From: Nitrosospira sp. Nsp14
Lineage (GTDB): Bacteria; Pseudomonadota; Gammaproteobacteria; Burkholderiales; Nitrosomonadaceae
DNA: 64,000 nucleotides
NCBI RefSeq assembly: GCF_900113575.1
Contig: NZ_FOPV01000007.1
Coordinates: forward strand, 62,001-126,000
Reading direction: 5' to 3'
Shown: piece after piece, positions 55,539-64,000 of the stretch
How the letters are laid out: each line of letters starts with the position of its first letter
Numbering within the stretch: the first letter of the stretch is position 1
Position numbers and translations under genes: made by a program
The notes under the pieces: model-generated
The model's input: the letters and a program-made list of their open reading frames with translations, nothing else
What the model was told of the DNA's origin: nothing
Database searches by the model: none

Positions 55539-56135
55539 ATGCAATTATCACGCCTGATTGAACAGCTGATGCAGACATCATCATCCCCGGCTTTAATTCC
55601 GCCGACACGGGCCTTCCTACGGTTGTTGCCGACGTCATCAGGGGGTTCGGTGGAGACGATTTCCTCAACGGATGGGGTGGACCCGATAATGTTCAAGGAG
55701 GTGACGGCGACGACACGCTGTTGGGAGATGCTGGTCTCGACAATCTTACCGGCGACCCTGGCGACGACCGGGTTCTGGGCGGTGGCCCCGGCGTAGACAG
55801 GTTAACCGGGGGTCGATCGCGATACCGTTATATATAACCTTGTCACCGAAAGTGGCCCCATATTTCACGATACCATTACCGATTTCCAAGGAGGTGGAAA
55901 TGCGAGGGGCGATCAGATTGATCTCAGCAACATCGAGGCCGATCCGGGCACTCCGGACGATGACCCCTTTAACTGGAATCCAGGGGGCGCTGGCGCGGCA
56001 GGGGAGCTCCGGATGGTAGGAAATGAGCTACGGGGTTACACTGATGGTCTACCCGGGCCTGAATTGATGATTGAACTAAGCGGTGTATCCGCTCTTACGG
56101 TCGGTGCGTTCGCGGGCACAGATGTTCTCGTTTAA
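55539..56135 (+). pseudogene. Broken RTX (haemolysin-type calcium-binding) protein fragment
   Basis: In one frame (from about 55569) the sequence reads 'ADVIRGFGGDDFLNGWGG', then 'NVQGGDGDDTLLGDAG' and further GGxGxDxL nonapeptides, as in calcium-binding RTX proteins. The frame breaks near 55805-55820, and a second frame continues with 'DTVIYNLVTESGPIFHDTI', 'DQIDLSNIEADPG' and a serralysin-like C-terminus to the TAA at 56133-56135. Upstream, a TGA at about 55560 interrupts the same frame. Only about 190 codons of the C-terminal secretion and calcium-binding region remain, so the gene is a remnant of a secreted protein, normally a type I secretion substrate. Confidence 0.8.
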
Positions 56136-56379
56136 CCGCATTTTGTAGGAGATAGGACGCTTTTTCATTCCTGGGATAGCGCCCTCTAGTGTTACGCCCG
56201 ATCCAAGGTGAAACTTGGTCAACTACAACACCTGTTTAACCTCGTCTCTGCAATAATACCGCCATTTCCGTATTTCTTTTGCCGCGCTCCAAACGCGGCT
56301 CTGACCCGCAGCTTCGCGGATTTGAATCTGTACGAGAACTGCCATTTGTAGAGAAGACTTTAGAAATACCGCGGTCGCG

Positions 56380-57450
56380 GTGGTGGGTGGAGGCCCCGCT
56401 GGGGCATGGTGCGCCTACCTCCTTGCCCGCGCCGGTGTTCAGGTGACGCTGGTGCACTGGAGCGGGTATGCACCTGGAGGAATTGAACTGGTATCCGGCC
56501 GCGCCAGGCGCCAGATCGAACAGCACTGTCCCGATTTTTTTCAGTCGGCGGCGCCGGGGGTAGAAATTCAGGAAACAATCTCTCTCTGGAGCACGCCCGA
56601 GCCGGTTGTATTAAGCGCGATGTTCAACCCTTGGGGACCAGGTATAGCGGTAGAGCGCACGCTTTTTGATCACGCCCTGCGTGATCTGGCGCGCACAGGG
56701 GGCGTGGACGTGCGTGCTGACGCCAAGGTTGTAGGAATCGAGCGGGAAGATGACGCCGGCTGGAAACTGTCGTTGCGTCTGGAAGACGATAAAATCTCAT
56801 CGCTGCGGGTCGAGTTTGTCGTTCTTGCCACTGGTCGCGCCGCCATATCGTTTTTCGACCGCTCGGCAGCTCCGGAGTCGTCGACAATCGCCTTGATGAC
56901 ATCGCTGCCAGTAAGGCATGATGGGCCGCAGCAGGCGCTTTATATCGAGAAAGCCGGCCGCGGCTGGTGGTACGCTTTACCAGCGCAGAATGGATGTTGT
57001 TTTGCCGGTTTTTGTCTTGAACGCGATGAACTCAAAAAGAGGCGGGGTTCCCTAAAGGAATTTTATATCGAGCAACTGCGCGGGACGAAACTCCTCGCCC
57101 CTTTGCTGCCGCGGACCATCCATATAGGCGATTCGCACATTTCGGGACGCATGGCGGGGGCGCGTCCTTTCGGTCGCACAGCCGGGGACGGATGGATTGC
57201 GGTCGGAGATGCCGCGTATGCGCCCGATCCCCTTAGCGGTATGGGAATTGAGCTGGCGCTTGAATCTGCCGGGTTGGGCGCCGGCGTGGTGCTGGAGGCG
57301 ATGACCTCAAACAGGAAGGCCGTAAATTCGAATGCTGCGTTTGCGGAATACGACGCAGCAATGCGCGCCCACGTCCAGGAACACGATAAAGCCGCCGCCC
57401 TCCATTATGGGCGGCAGGAAAGTCGGTCAGCCGGACCATCGGGAGATTGA
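56380..57450 (+). CDS. FAD-dependent oxidoreductase (halogenase/LodB-like), 5' end unclear
   Basis: A protein of at least 356 residues with the N-terminal dinucleotide motif 'VVGGGPAGAW', and 'GWIAVGDAAYAPDPLSGMGI' as the second FAD-binding motif near residue 275. The fold resembles tryptophan-halogenase-like and LodB-type flavoproteins. The only in-frame start near the motif is the GTG at 56380 or 56383, which would cut off the first beta strand; the frame is open upstream to a TGA at 56323-56325 without any ATG, GTG or TTG. The gene may use a rare start such as ATT, or may have lost its 5' end. Confidence 0.68.
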   Translation: MVGGGPAGAWCAYLLARAGVQVTLVHWSGYAPGGIELVSGRARRQIEQHCPDFFQSAAPGVEIQETISLWSTPEPVVLSAMFNPWGPGIAVERTLFDHALRDLARTGGVDVRADAKVVGIEREDDAGWKLSLRLEDDKISSLRVEFVVLATGRAAISFFDRSAAPESSTIALMTSLPVRHDGPQQALYIEKAGRGWWYALPAQNGCCFAGFCLERDELKKRRGSLKEFYIEQLRGTKLLAPLLPRTIHIGDSHISGRMAGARPFGRTAGDGWIAVGDAAYAPDPLSGMGIELALESAGLGAGVVLEAMTSNRKAVNSNAAFAEYDAAMRAHVQEHDKAAALHYGRQESRSAGPSGD

Positions 57451-57494
57451 CGGCCGCAAGGCCATCGCTCCATTCCTACATCCCGGCCCCCCGG

Positions 57495-58343
57495 TTATCC
57501 AATCCTCACGGCGAGCATGGAGATGGAACCGCCGTCGAACCCTTCCACAGGAAAACTGATAGGCTCGTTTTCCCTTCGTTGGGCAAGGACGTAAAGAAGG
57601 GGCAGGTAATGATCTGGTGTGGGTACCGACAACAACGCATCCGATCCCAACCTTTCGTACTCTACCAGAGACTCCACATCACCCTCGCTTAACGCGGATC
57701 GTACGCTCTTCTCGAACCTGAGCGCCCAATCGTATGGTTGGAGGTGGCGCTGTCCCCATGCATAGGTATGCAGATTGTGCACAATATTGCCGCTGCCCAG
57801 GATCAGCACGCCGCGGTCCCGGAGCCGTCCCAGTTTTCGGGCTGTATCGTAGTGCCAGGCTGGCGTCCTCGTTTCGTCAATGCTCAGCTGAACTACGGGA
57901 ATATTTGCCGCCGGGAAAATGTGCATTAGGACAGACCATGTTCCGTGGTCGAGTCCCCAGCGGGTATCCATGACCGCATCCGGCGACAGCAGATCCGCTA
58001 CTTCCGCCGCAAACTCGAGCGAACCGGGCGCGGGATATTCAACTTTATAGAGCTTGGGCGGAAACCCGCCGAAATCGTGGATCGTTCTGGGTTTTGCCAT
58101 CGCCGTGACGGCGGTTTTCGGCACGTACCAATGCGCCGAAACGCAAAGAACAGCCTTGGGTTCGACCGGAAGTGCGGTGCCAATCTCCGACCATGCCTTG
58201 GTGAACGCATTATTCGCGAGCGCATTCATCGGATTGCCATGTCCCAGGAAAATAGCAGGCATCGGGACTGAAGAGGCTATCCGCATACGGGGTATAGGGT
58301 GCGTGTAAATGGCCATCGATGGCGCTGGAGCGCCTGCCGTCAC
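57495..58343 (-). CDS. ygiD: 4,5-DOPA-extradiol-dioxygenase-like protein (YgiD family)
   Basis: A protein of 282 residues or fewer, from the extradiol ring-cleavage dioxygenase class III family. Metal ligands are in 'MPAIFLGHGNPMNAL' (His), 'AVLCVSAHW' (His) and 'GSGNIVHNLHTYAW' (His). 'RWGLDHGTWSVLMHIFP' is the family active-site loop. E. coli YgiD is a zinc-dependent enzyme of about 271 residues. Starts at 58343, 58316, 58286 and 58262 are possible; the domain begins at the last one. It converges with the flavoprotein gene. Confidence 0.88.
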   Translation of the reverse strand: MTAGAPAPSMAIYTHPIPRMRIASSVPMPAIFLGHGNPMNALANNAFTKAWSEIGTALPVEPKAVLCVSAHWYVPKTAVTAMAKPRTIHDFGGFPPKLYKVEYPAPGSLEFAAEVADLLSPDAVMDTRWGLDHGTWSVLMHIFPAANIPVVQLSIDETRTPAWHYDTARKLGRLRDRGVLILGSGNIVHNLHTYAWGQRHLQPYDWALRFEKSVRSALSEGDVESLVEYERLGSDALLSVPTPDHYLPLLYVLAQRRENEPISFPVEGFDGGSISMLAVRIG

Positions 58344-59022
58344 GAACGCGACGACTGAGTTAAAGATTCGCTACATTGCTACGTCAAACATCCACCGAAC
58401 TACAGGTTTGCTAAGGGTTCCTTGAACAATATCACACCCTTGCTGCGGTTGCATTCCGGCATGCTCTCGATATTTCTCCAATGGACCTGCGGGTTCGACT
58501 GGAAATGCCTGCACATCTTTTGGCGGAACGCCTCGGACCTGTGATCCAGGGGAGCGAAAGTGGCGCCGCGCGGATTCTGATCATGGTATTTTTTCATTTG
58601 CATTTTTTTCCGACAGATAGTATGGGATTTGCCGTTACATTAAAACAAAACTTTTACAATAATATGAAAAATATATTTATTATTCAGGGGGTACATTGTT
58701 CCCTTTAGGCAGTTTTTAGTTTGTGCGGAAGCGAACAGAAGCGCGATTAAGACGTGTTTTATTCCAAAATTAATTTAATGATTTACTTCAATGTTGTAGC
58801 CTCGCAGGAATTTGCCCCTTCGCGCAGTACCCCGTCAGCGATAGAGACCGGCAAGGCCTCGGGAAATTGCAATTTTTTCTTGGCGCCGCGCGAGGATTCC
58901 AGGTTCCTGCATCAGTCTTCAAATGTACTAGACTGAGTTGGCGCGCTAATTGCTCTGGAATCCTCATTGAAACGAAATATCAGGAGCTTCTTCGGTATAA
59001 AGCATGAGATCTAGCCCAGGCT
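58344..59022. other. Gene-poor, AT-rich intergenic region
   Basis: About 680 bp upstream of the co-polymerase fusion gene, clearly AT-richer than its surroundings at 58610-58790, so probably promoter DNA. One minus-strand frame at 58400-58603 (67 codons) has a plausible composition, with GGA a few bases before its ATG, but no recognised family; it is kept only as a possibility. Confidence 0.35.
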
Positions 59023-61032
59023 ATGAACAATAGAATCGAGTCGCGCTTTGGCGGTACTTTTCGTTCCTCTTCGGATGCAAGCGATCACCCCTGGTATAGG
59101 TCGCGCAGGTTCAGCATTTTCGCAGTGGCGTTTTTGATCAGCGCCGCCATCAGTCTTGCTTACAGTTACAGCCGGCCAGTTGTCTATCGCAGCAGCGCCA
59201 CGATACTGACCTCCGCGATGACCGCCATCGACAGGGAAAGCAGCGACGCTGACGTTCAACATGTCGCTATTCAACGACAGATTTTACTCGGACATGAGCT
59301 CGCGGCCGAGACGCTTGCAAGACTTAAGGCCTCGGCCACGGATAAGTCGCTGCTTCAGTGGAAGCCGTCGGATATCCAGACTTTATTGACTGTCGAACCC
59401 GTTCCGGAAACAAATCTGGTCGAGATAAGCGCGGAGGGTTCCAATTCGAGGTTTTTGCCCCTGCTGATAAATACCTGGATCGACGTGTATCTGGATGCGC
59501 GGGCGGAAGAAGTGAAGCAGTTGGCCGGCAGTACCCAGCGTATTGTAGAGGATGAGGTGGAGGGTCTGGCCGAAAAGGTGGCTTCAGCCCGCATCGAGTT
59601 GGAGAAGTTCCGGAAGAACAACGATATTTCCTCCACCGGCCGCGAAGAAAACGAGGCGCTAGCCCGGCTGAAGGGCCTGACCGAGTCGCTCAACAAAGCC
59701 AATGAGGATGAAATCAAGGCCAGAGCACATCTGAATGCCGTCAAGACCTCTATTTCGCGCGGCAAGGCGGTAGTGCCCGAGGATGAAAAGGCGAGCCTGA
59801 CCGATCTGGAAAAGCGATTGCAGGATATGCGGGAGAAGCTCGCGGAACTGGATAAAAAATTCACGCGTGACTACCTGGATCTTCAACCCGACCTTAAATC
59901 CATTCCTGAGCAGATCAAGACGCTGGAAACCGACGTTCAACACAGACGGCAACACGGCCAGAGCCTAGTGCTGAACGATGCCGAGATGTCTTATGCTGCG
60001 GCGCAACAAACCACCAGGGAACTTCGTGCCCAGTTGGACGAACACAAGCAACAAGCATCCGCATTCACATCCAAATTTACCCAGCACGAGGCGTTGAAAA
60101 CAGACCTCGAAGGCCTGGAAAAATTATACCGCGATGCGCAAGAGAGACTGGTGCAGGTAAAAACCAGCCGGAAGGAGAAGTATCCCCAGGTGACGGTTAT
60201 TAATCGGGCATATGAACCGAGGGACCCGGTGCGACCCAACTATGGGCAGGACGCGCTGATAGCGATTGCGGGCTCCTTGCTTTTTGGCCTGCTTACGGTG
60301 TGGGTCGTTGAATATTTAACGCAAAAAAAAGAACCGCCGATGCCGATCGCGGTTTTCGGTGTCCATGGCTATCAAGCTCCTCCGAGCGGGGTGGGCGCGT
60401 TAGGCGGGGGAGGCGGGCTAATCGATCAACCCCAGGCCGCGCCTCCCTCCCTCGACGCCAATACGAAGCCACCGCAATCCCTGGCAGGTCCGCAACGTCC
60501 GCAACAGCGGCGGGAGTTGTCCAGCCATCAATTGCGCACGTTGCTCAACGCTTCAAATCTCAAGGGGAAGCAGCTCATCGCCTTGATGCTCAGCGGATTG
60601 AGCCTCGACGAAGTCGTGTGGCTGACGAAGCATCAGATCGATCTGGAAGCGGATATGATTCATGTCGGGGGTAAGTCGCCTCGGTCCATTCTAATGTGCA
60701 GTACGCTGAAATCCTTGCTCATGCAATCTAAGGGTCAGGCCGTGTGGAACCCTGGGGACCCGGAAACACGGGTTGATCTCTCAGCCGCCCTGGTATGCGC
60801 TGCAGTAGACTCAGGCCTGCCTGATCCTCAGGATATAAGCGCGGAAGCAATCCGGCATAGCTATATCGCCTACCTTGTGCGCCAGGGTTTGCGGCTATCC
60901 GAACTGGAGCAGGTTACCGGGCATCTGGAACCTTCAGTCCTTTCAAGCTACAGCGCGTATTCCCCCCCACAGGAAGGCCGCCATCTCGCGGAAATCGAAC
61001 TGCTTCATCCCGCTTTGATCAATGTCGCCTGA
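59023..61032 (+). CDS. Polysaccharide co-polymerase (Wzz/GumC-like) fused to a tyrosine-recombinase-like domain
   Basis: A 669-residue protein. Residues 1-435 are a chain-length-determinant/GumC-type co-polymerase: transmembrane helix at about 31-50, Wzz domain, long periplasmic coiled coil (about 160-385), the conserved 'INRAYEPRDPVRPNYGQD' and a second helix at 411-430. After a Gly/Pro-rich linker (about 437-497), where a BY-kinase is sometimes fused, residues 500-650 instead resemble the catalytic domain of tyrosine recombinases: 'LMLSGLSLDEVVWL', 'IHVGGKSPRSIL' (K551), 'AEAIRHSYIAYL' (R611), 'GH' at 633-634 and Tyr at 643, ten residues after G633. The first catalytic Arg is Ser527 and the motif II His is Glu608, so DNA cleavage is doubtful. 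No other capsule gene is adjacent. Confidence 0.82.
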   Translation: MNNRIESRFGGTFRSSSDASDHPWYRSRRFSIFAVAFLISAAISLAYSYSRPVVYRSSATILTSAMTAIDRESSDADVQHVAIQRQILLGHELAAETLARLKASATDKSLLQWKPSDIQTLLTVEPVPETNLVEISAEGSNSRFLPLLINTWIDVYLDARAEEVKQLAGSTQRIVEDEVEGLAEKVASARIELEKFRKNNDISSTGREENEALARLKGLTESLNKANEDEIKARAHLNAVKTSISRGKAVVPEDEKASLTDLEKRLQDMREKLAELDKKFTRDYLDLQPDLKSIPEQIKTLETDVQHRRQHGQSLVLNDAEMSYAAAQQTTRELRAQLDEHKQQASAFTSKFTQHEALKTDLEGLEKLYRDAQERLVQVKTSRKEKYPQVTVINRAYEPRDPVRPNYGQDALIAIAGSLLFGLLTVWVVEYLTQKKEPPMPIAVFGVHGYQAPPSGVGALGGGGGLIDQPQAAPPSLDANTKPPQSLAGPQRPQQRRELSSHQLRTLLNASNLKGKQLIALMLSGLSLDEVVWLTKHQIDLEADMIHVGGKSPRSILMCSTLKSLLMQSKGQAVWNPGDPETRVDLSAALVCAAVDSGLPDPQDISAEAIRHSYIAYLVRQGLRLSELEQVTGHLEPSVLSSYSAYSPPQEGRHLAEIELLHPALINVA

Positions 61033-61154
61033 ATATCCCTACTTGGGCGCGTAAACAATGCAACACAGGCGGGCGGGCAACATGCAATCAGGCCGCGCCC
61101 CGCGCCATGAGGAGGCAGCACAGCCAGCGGAGCAGCAACATGCGTATGGCTGTG

Positions 61155-62246
61155 CTAAGGGACGATGTTACTCGCAGACTGACTGCCTGCGTCCATCCCG
61201 TGCAGCAGCGCCGAGCGTTCTGCCACAGACAGGCGGCCGAGCTCGCGCACAGCCGCATAAAACCGATCCATGTTGCCGCCGTGCTGGGCAAGCAGTGAAC
61301 GAAAAGCAGGCACCAGCTGGGTATAGGTCGAGATCGAGGCAAAATGTGCGTTGTTGAGGTGTTGCTCCAACCAGCGGTCGTAGCTGGCTCGCGCCTTCTC
61401 CGCGACCAGGCTGGACATTTTTTCCCGCAGCTCGGCAAAAATGTGCGCTTTGCCCGCCCGTTTTTCGTCGTCGCTCTGGCCAGAGGCATACAGTTCTTCC
61501 AACCGCTTGCGGTAATCGAGCATCAGCACTGCGGAAGCGGCTTTCCTTTCCTGTGTGGTGACGAAGAGCGCCCGTTGTTTCTCGGTACCGTGCTCCTTCA
61601 ACCACTGGGTTATGCCTTCCAGTTCTACAGCGGTGGCAAACGATTCGTTGAAGGTGCTATCGTCGCGCACGTAGACCACCTGGTGGGCAAGCTCGTGAAA
61701 TATCAATTGGGCGAGCTCGTTATCGGAGTAGCCGAGGAAAGTGTTGAGTACCGGGTCCTTGAACCATCCCAGGGTGGAGTAGGTGCGTACGCCCCCAACT
61801 GAAACGTCATAGCCTTTGCTTCGGAGGTCATCGGCAAAGCGGTTTGCTTCGGTTTCAGAAAAAAAACCGCGGTAACTGACGCACCCGACAGCGACGAAAC
61901 ACCATTTTTCAGATTCCAGGGAGAGTTCAGGGGTGGCAGAAACATTCCATATCGCATATCGCCGCCCCAGGTCTGCATAGGCGGTAAAGCTCTGATTATC
62001 AGGAAGCTTGAGCTTGCGCACGGCAAATTCCCGCAGCTTGACCACCAGGGAGAGCGAGTGTTTAACGCGTGGATCGGTCTGGGGATCGGCAATGACCGTG
62101 TGAATGGGCCGGATCCTGCTATGAATACTGGAATGCCCATTCACCGCCTGAGCGTAGTAGCCCAGATTGGCGCAACCGCCAAGCAAGGCAACGAGGCTTA
62201 GTGCGATCAGCCTCGATTTGGATTTGGATGAATTTGCGAACGTCAT
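61155..62246 (-). CDS. Lipoprotein zinc aminopeptidase-like protein
   Basis: A 363-residue protein with a lipobox ('LLGGC', Cys25) and a gluzincin-type active site: H184-E185-x-x-H188 in 'IFHELAHQ' and 'FNESFA' (E201). It matches the family of putative proteobacterial aminopeptidases anchored in the outer or inner membrane. 'GWFKDPVLNTFLGYSDNELA' and 'RVKHSLSLVVKLREFA' are family features. Substrate unknown. It is convergent with the co-polymerase fusion gene. Confidence 0.87.
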   Translation of the reverse strand: MTFANSSKSKSRLIALSLVALLGGCANLGYYAQAVNGHSSIHSRIRPIHTVIADPQTDPRVKHSLSLVVKLREFAVRKLKLPDNQSFTAYADLGRRYAIWNVSATPELSLESEKWCFVAVGCVSYRGFFSETEANRFADDLRSKGYDVSVGGVRTYSTLGWFKDPVLNTFLGYSDNELAQLIFHELAHQVVYVRDDSTFNESFATAVELEGITQWLKEHGTEKQRALFVTTQERKAASAVLMLDYRKRLEELYASGQSDDEKRAGKAHIFAELREKMSSLVAEKARASYDRWLEQHLNNAHFASISTYTQLVPAFRSLLAQHGGNMDRFYAAVRELGRLSVAERSALLHGMDAGSQSASNIVP

Positions 62247-62297
62247 GATGATCCGGAATGCTCCCGACCGCCTTGGTCGCAGTTTAGCGTCAGAACG

Positions 62298-63101
62298 TTA
62301 GAAATGCAGCCTCCGTTGTTCTTGTGCCTGTGTACGCAGAAAGTGCCCGTGCCGTAAAAACGCGCACGCCTGCCTTACCAGCTCGGCGGACAGGAGCATC
62401 TCGGAATGGCCTACGTTGAGCACGATTTCGTCGCGTGCATTTGGAACGCGCGTTTCTTCCACTGTCACCACGCCATCGTTCGGACCGGGCAGCCGGGTTA
62501 TGAGGCGGCCTGCCCCAAGGCTCCTGCGACCGGCAATTACGCCGAGTTCATATGGGGGATTGCGCGTTGCAGCGGCCTCATCCCGCCACTGCAGCCACTC
62601 CATCCACTGTAGCATGCTCCGCCCCAGAATGTACCGACCGGGTCCCCGCCGTGAAAGTTTCCTTCCTACCGAACATGCACTATAGGGGCTTCCGGCCAGA
62701 ATAACCCGCCCAAGTCTGGGTTGGGGAAACTCGTCAAGCATCTGCAGTATCAGCAGGCCACCCAGGCTGTGACCGATAAAATGTATCCGCGATGCGGTGA
62801 GACCCGCGGTAAACCGCGCCAGCATCAACGCGTTTTCGGACAGCGAACTGGACATGGAAGGATACGAAAAGAAGGCGGATTGAAAACCGCAACGCCGAAG
62901 CCGTTTTCCCATTAAGCCCATCACCCAGCTGCCCATCCATAATCCGTGAACGAGCACGACGGTCTCCGCAGCAGGCTCGCTCTCAGTTCCTTGAGGCGGG
63001 TCGAATTCCCGTTGGCCTCCCTTGTCGCTGTGGTGCGGTCGGCCTTCCTGATCGGGCGACGCGGTGATGCCGGAACCTTTTAGCGGAGATGAGATCGTCA
63101 A
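62298..63101 (-). CDS. Alpha/beta-hydrolase (lipase/esterase-like)
   Basis: A 267-residue hydrolase with the nucleophile elbow 'GHSLGG' (Ser112), the oxyanion-hole region 'VLVHGLWMGSW' and a C-terminal catalytic His probably in 'NVGHSEMLLS'; the acidic residue may be the Asp in 'LPGPNDGVV'. The first 45 residues are polar and probably unstructured. The only start in the open frame is the TTG at 63101, as a TGA closes the frame upstream, so a non-ATG start is needed. No signal peptide. Confidence 0.8.
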   Translation of the reverse strand: MTISSPLKGSGITASPDQEGRPHHSDKGGQREFDPPQGTESEPAAETVVLVHGLWMGSWVMGLMGKRLRRCGFQSAFFSYPSMSSSLSENALMLARFTAGLTASRIHFIGHSLGGLLILQMLDEFPQPRLGRVILAGSPYSACSVGRKLSRRGPGRYILGRSMLQWMEWLQWRDEAAATRNPPYELGVIAGRRSLGAGRLITRLPGPNDGVVTVEETRVPNARDEIVLNVGHSEMLLSAELVRQACAFLRHGHFLRTQAQEQRRLHF

Positions 63102-63218
63102 GTCAACAACACGAGTATGGCGGCGCCATCATTCCGCCGCCACCCGGTCACGGTGACACGACTCCGGGTTATGCGTTGCAGAGTCGGCTAGTATTTAAGG
63201 TCGGGCAGTTCGGCAGCC

Positions 63219-63572
63219 TCAGGCTTTCGTCACCGGGCCATGATCGTCGCAATGACCGCCGTGAGGATAGTGGAGATGTCCCTCGACCAGATAGTCAACA
63301 TGGTCTCCATGCGGCACTGTTTCATGTCCACACTCAGGCCCATGCACATGCTCTGACGTATGTGCGGCGCATTCATGCCCGGGGGTGCAGTTTTGGGGAT
63401 TGGTCGATGTTATGCCAATCACATGCTCGTCGACATGGCCTTCATGTGGATGATGCAGATGTCCGTCGTGCAGGTAGTCGACATGGTCATTGTGCACGAT
63501 GCCGGTATGACCGCACTCCGGACCGTGCGGATGATCATGATTGTCGTGCTGCGGCGAGTTGCACTGGCTCAT
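63219..63572 (-). CDS. Histidine-rich metal-binding protein with two internal repeats
   Basis: A 117-residue protein with 26 histidines and several cysteines. It consists of two copies of a 35-residue unit (residues 16-50 and 77-111), each reading 'HGPECGH', then 'DHVDYL', 'GHLH', 'PH' and 'DxH'. This would bind zinc, nickel or copper ions. GAGG precedes the ATG by 8 bases. There is no signal peptide, so it should be a cytoplasmic metal store, chaperone or buffer. No transporter or metalloregulator is visible in the window. Confidence 0.75.
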   Translation of the reverse strand: MSQCNSPQHDNHDHPHGPECGHTGIVHNDHVDYLHDGHLHHPHEGHVDEHVIGITSTNPQNCTPGHECAAHTSEHVHGPECGHETVPHGDHVDYLVEGHLHYPHGGHCDDHGPVTKA

Positions 63573-63625
63573 TGTCAGGTCCTCATAAAATGCTATCTAG
63601 TTAAATATACAGACCGCCTGCTAAT

Positions 63626-63913
63626 TCATGCGCTGTCGATTATGATAAAATCGAGCACTTCGGCTTTGCATTCCCGGCATCGCCATCGTGGAACACCAGC
63701 TACAACTGTAGCCGCCGGTTGTGAATGTCCGCCAACTGGGCTGCAATGAATCGCGTGGCCCTGCTGGGCATTTAGCCATTTTGCATTTAGCGGTGGTTGG
63801 TCGTTGAGTATAAGTTCGACAGATTCAGTCGCATACAGTTCCCGCACGGCAGCACGGATAAGTACGAAAGCGCCTCGTCCGCAGCGCCCGGACGCAAGTC
63901 GCGCTGCGCCCAT
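63626..63913 (-). CDS. Possible small zinc-ribbon-like protein
   Basis: A 95-codon minus-strand frame, 53 bp upstream of the His-rich gene. It ends with 'RWRCRECKAEVLDFIIID', which has a CxxC knuckle, and a further 'HCSPVGGH' segment that could complete a metal site. No convincing ribosome-binding site and no family match, so it may be spurious or a gene remnant. Confidence 0.3.
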   Translation of the reverse strand: MGAARLASGRCGRGAFVLIRAAVRELYATESVELILNDQPPLNAKWLNAQQGHAIHCSPVGGHSQPAATVVAGVPRWRCRECKAEVLDFIIIDSA

Positions 63914-64000
63914 TTATGGGGAGAATCATCGAGAGACTCGGGACCGGCCCTCAAACTCGGGGAACGACGGAAGAAAAACAGGATGAAGACATATAAACGC

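Overview
The window reads as a chromosomal segment of a Gram-negative, GC-rich betaproteobacterium. Gene families and codon style fit the Nitrosomonadaceae, Nitrosospira-like, but no rRNA or marker gene here proves that. No tRNA, rRNA, CRISPR array or intact insertion sequence was recognised.

Layout. (1) 0.1-7.2 kb: a sulfur module on the minus strand. It holds a family 2A encapsulin shell gene (SrpI type), a SufS-type cysteine desulfurase with a 360-residue disordered Pro/Ala-rich N-terminus that carries four 27-residue repeats (the presumed cargo-loading region), an EpsC-type serine acetyltransferase broken by one in-frame TAA, and a CysB-like LysR regulator. A sulfate-binding protein is encoded divergently. 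(2) 7.5-9.9 kb: a small membrane protein, a YgfX-like protein and the folate-binding Fe-S protein YgfZ. (3) 10.1-21.1 kb: a compact pel exopolysaccharide operon, pelA-B-D-E-F-G, with no pelC and with PelB ending before the outer-membrane barrel. PelD keeps the c-di-GMP RxxD motif, and a GGDEF/EAL protein with intact motifs lies at 40.5-43.8 kb. (4) 21.2-23.3 kb: an AT-richer, frameshifted gene for a P-loop ATPase joined to a PD-(D/E)XK nuclease domain, probably a decayed defence gene. (5) 23.5-40.4 kb: mixed housekeeping and envelope genes, including a glutathionyl-hydroquinone reductase, a RimK-like ATP-grasp protein, di- and tri-haem cytochromes, CHRD and CreA proteins, a PhoD-DyP peroxidase operon, a cardiolipin synthase and a zinc metallopeptidase. 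(6) 45.0-45.6 kb: a 152-bp GC-rich tandem repeat running into a HAD hydrolase gene, which is paired with an APH-like kinase. (7) 47.8-55.5 kb: a Crp-family regulator, then an operon of a CHASE2 class III cyclase, a FecR-TPR-beta-barrel outer-membrane protein and a small exported protein. A perfect TGTGA-N6-TCACA palindrome lies upstream of the operon. (8) 55.5-64 kb: an RTX pseudogene, an FAD oxidoreductase without a clear start, a YgiD-type dioxygenase, an unusual polysaccharide co-polymerase fused to a tyrosine-recombinase-like domain, a lipoprotein peptidase, a hydrolase and a His-rich metal-binding protein.

Two themes connect the parts: sulfur or cysteine handling in a protein nanocompartment, and second-messenger control (c-di-GMP to Pel, and perhaps cAMP to Crp) of the cell surface. 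The most unusual single observation is the co-polymerase/recombinase fusion at 59023-61032.
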